Source of the DNA: Candidatus Pacearchaeota archaeon
Lineage (GTDB): Archaea; Nanoarchaeota; Nanoarchaeia; Pacearchaeales; GW2011-AR1
Reading direction: 5' to 3'
Assembly (NCBI GenBank): GCA_002690445.1
Contig: NZER01000118.1
Span: 1-6,226, forward strand
DNA length: 6,226 bases
Made by a program: the position numbers and the translations under genes. Of the stretch, positions 4,769-6,226 are shown in pieces. The stretch's first letter is position 1; every line of letters begins with the position of its first letter. The notes below the pieces were generated by a model. That model was not told the DNA's origin. It was given only the letters and a program-made list of their open reading frames with translations, and did not search any database.

Positions 4769-6226
4769 TTCTTCTGTACTCTGGGCGATATCCTTAGAAG
4801 CACGGGAAGCCTCGGCGCCGGCTTTGGCATCCTGTAACCCACTTGCAAAATAAGCATTGATTTCCGTGGACAGAGTTTTAAGGTTCTTAAAAATGCCGTA
4901 CACCTGATCATTGAGTTCACCGCGGGCTTGCTCAAGAATAGGTACAATCTGAGATGCACCAATAGTAATCTGGCCCATAAACTCTACTGGCATGCCCTCT
5001 ACTTTCACCTTGCCAGTGGCAACCCCTTTACCAACCGAAAAGTGTTTGGTGGCAAGATAACCGTAGGAGGAAAAGAGGGCTTTCTTCTGTTGCTCGGGAC
5101 TTCCCGCAAGGCCATTGTAGTATTCGATAGAACGGGCAATCGATTTCTTATCTACTTTGATATACTTCTTAAGTAGGTCCTGTCCTGCAGCGGCGCGTGC
5201 AGCCTCGGGATCTTTTTTGAGAACCTGAATGGTGTCAATGATGGCAGCTGCCAATTGGCCTCCTAGATATGCGCCTAGGCGCTTTCGCCGGGTGGCGCCG
5301 GGTGGGGTAACAGAAGCCCCAAGTATTTGCGCTTTCTCCTCATCTGCCATTAATTCTTTAAGTTTTGTGCTGATATGTTGTTTGGCGCTCGTAACTGCTG
5401 CGCCGGTGGCCTTCGGAAACTGAGAGCCTCCCAGCTGTAGATCGGCCATAATAGCCAAAAGATCATCGGCAACGGGGGCGGCGTCGGGGAATGCCTTAAC
5501 CGCGGCTGCGATCTTTTCTTTGGCTGTGGCGTTCATCGCATCATTAAAATCCTCGGCGGTAATCTTAGTCCGCTGAATGGCTTCGTCGAGGGTGGCTTTG
5601 GCCTCTGGTTCCGCAGCCTCCAAATCCACCAACTCCCCCTCCTTGCTGAGAGGGAGAACAATAACTTCTCGCGATTTGACAGCCGACTTATCAATAAAGT
5701 TAGCTACGTTATCTAGGTCAATAGTAAAGCGGAAGAAACGAAGCGTACCCTCTTGGTCTAGTCCCTCCCCAGAAAGGTCTTTCAACACCACGATATAAGT
5801 CATCTCGTTGTTGAGACTATCGCTCGCAAGATCATCCACCAAGTCCTGCCAGGAGCCGCCGACTTCGACCGACCCTTCCTGATAAAGCTTGAGGCTGACG
5901 TACTGTCCATCCTGGGTCTTGTAGTCAGCGATGGTTCCTTCGCCTGTTGCGATCTGCTCCCCCCCTGTTAGCACGGCCAAGAAGGATTCAAAGGAGAAAC
6001 CTGCGGAGGAAGCATTGAAGTTTGTGATCACTCGTGTCAGAGTTTTGTAGAACACCAGATAGCCCAGAATCTTGGCGATGGTATCGCCAGGATCACTCCC
6101 CTGAATGTCGGGACTGGACATGAACTCACTGAGGGCCGCAAGCTGCTCTGGTATATCTCCGCCGGGGATCTGCTTCAGGTAGTCTTCCAAGATCTTTCTC
6201 TGCCCACCCTGTGGTCCGCCGACATC
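4748..6226 (-). CDS. Large phage protein, 5' end outside the window, possible PD-(D/E)XK-like domain
   Basis: The frame is open through the right edge and yields 492 residues ending QKK-TAG. A TTG at 6190 could be called as a start, but the frame continues upstream (DVGGPQGGQRKI) and the TTG lacks a clear Shine-Dalgarno, so it is probably an internal Leu. Residues 70-82 (NFNASSAGFSFES) through 99-115 contain G-x-x-FE (E80), then D101 and SLK (K113), resembling the E...D...xK layout of PD-(D/E)XK nucleases, with Ser in place of the usual acidic residue. The rest is a strand-rich segment (about 115-185), a long helical Ala-rich part (about 200-340) and a C-terminal region with strands near 395-425, ending in a polar tail. 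No membrane segment is seen. I recognise it only as a conserved protein type of marine phages; a virion or DNA-processing role is open. groEL's promoter abuts its stop. Confidence 0.85.
   Translation of the reverse strand, partial: DVGGPQGGQRKILEDYLKQIPGGDIPEQLAALSEFMSSPDIQGSDPGDTIAKILGYLVFYKTLTRVITNFNASSAGFSFESFLAVLTGGEQIATGEGTIADYKTQDGQYVSLKLYQEGSVEVGGSWQDLVDDLASDSLNNEMTYIVVLKDLSGEGLDQEGTLRFFRFTIDLDNVANFIDKSAVKSREVIVLPLSKEGELVDLEAAEPEAKATLDEAIQRTKITAEDFNDAMNATAKEKIAAAVKAFPDAAPVADDLLAIMADLQLGGSQFPKATGAAVTSAKQHISTKLKELMADEEKAQILGASVTPPGATRRKRLGAYLGGQLAAAIIDTIQVLKKDPEAARAAAGQDLLKKYIKVDKKSIARSIEYYNGLAGSPEQQKKALFSSYGYLATKHFSVGKGVATGKVKVEGMPVEFMGQITIGASQIVPILEQARGELNDQVYGIFKNLKTLSTEINAYFASGLQDAKAGAEASRASKDIAQSTEEVTTQKK

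Noticed and set aside
4720..4962. Minus-strand frame over the end of the large gene and the groEL promoter
   Set aside because: It is an alternate frame of the large gene and ends inside the promoter; no ribosome site or family match.
5271..5282. Perfect 12-bp palindrome GCGCCTAGGCGC
   Set aside because: About one such palindrome is expected by chance in a window of this size, and it lies within a coding region.
5286..5305. Tandem 10-bp direct repeat CGCCGGGTGG x2
   Set aside because: It sits inside the large gene, is not a multiple of three, has only two copies, and shows no matching protein repeat.

Overview
The window looks like part of a tailed bacteriophage genome, most likely a marine T4-like myovirus or a relative known from metagenomes. 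Every supported gene lies on the minus strand, genes are packed with 0-30 bp gaps or 1-4 bp overlaps, most small proteins have no obvious cellular function, and an Hsp20 chaperone of the kind known from marine T4-like cyanophages is present. No integrase, tRNA, rRNA, insertion sequence or CRISPR array is visible, and the host cannot be named from the sequence.

Layout in transcription order (right to left). (1) 6226-4748: the C-terminal 492 residues of a large protein whose start lies outside the window; its N-terminal part carries a possible PD-(D/E)XK nuclease-like motif. (2) 4692-3121: a complete GroEL-type chaperonin without the GGM tail, behind its own consensus sigma70-type promoter. (3) 3091-1534: five small genes with tight or overlapping junctions: a tail-anchored coiled-coil protein, a helical protein, a small beta-rich protein, a FlbD-like beta protein, and a single-domain cupin of the phosphomannose-isomerase type. 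(4) 1455-1051: an Hsp20 small heat-shock protein, again behind its own promoter. (5) 1029-1: the first 343 residues of a PcfJ-like protein that runs off the left edge.

The most interesting signal is how the two chaperone genes are controlled. Both have TTGACA-N16-TATAAT with an extended -10 and an identical 11-bp block around the -10, and both promoters start within 1-5 bp of the upstream stop codon, with no terminator in between. At hsp20 the promoter sits inside a 9-bp perfect inverted repeat whose downstream arm contains the Shine-Dalgarno sequence. A read-through mRNA could therefore fold and hide the ribosome site, while an mRNA from the gene's own promoter lacks the blocking arm. This is the logic known for T4 lysozyme gene e. 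A weaker version of the same arrangement surrounds the groEL start.

Together, a chaperonin and a holdase Hsp20, each separately promoted and flanking a set of small phage genes, suggest a phage-encoded protein-folding module, probably for virion proteins. No GroES partner is visible. The GroEL differs from E. coli GroEL at a substrate-binding position and at inter-ring contact positions.
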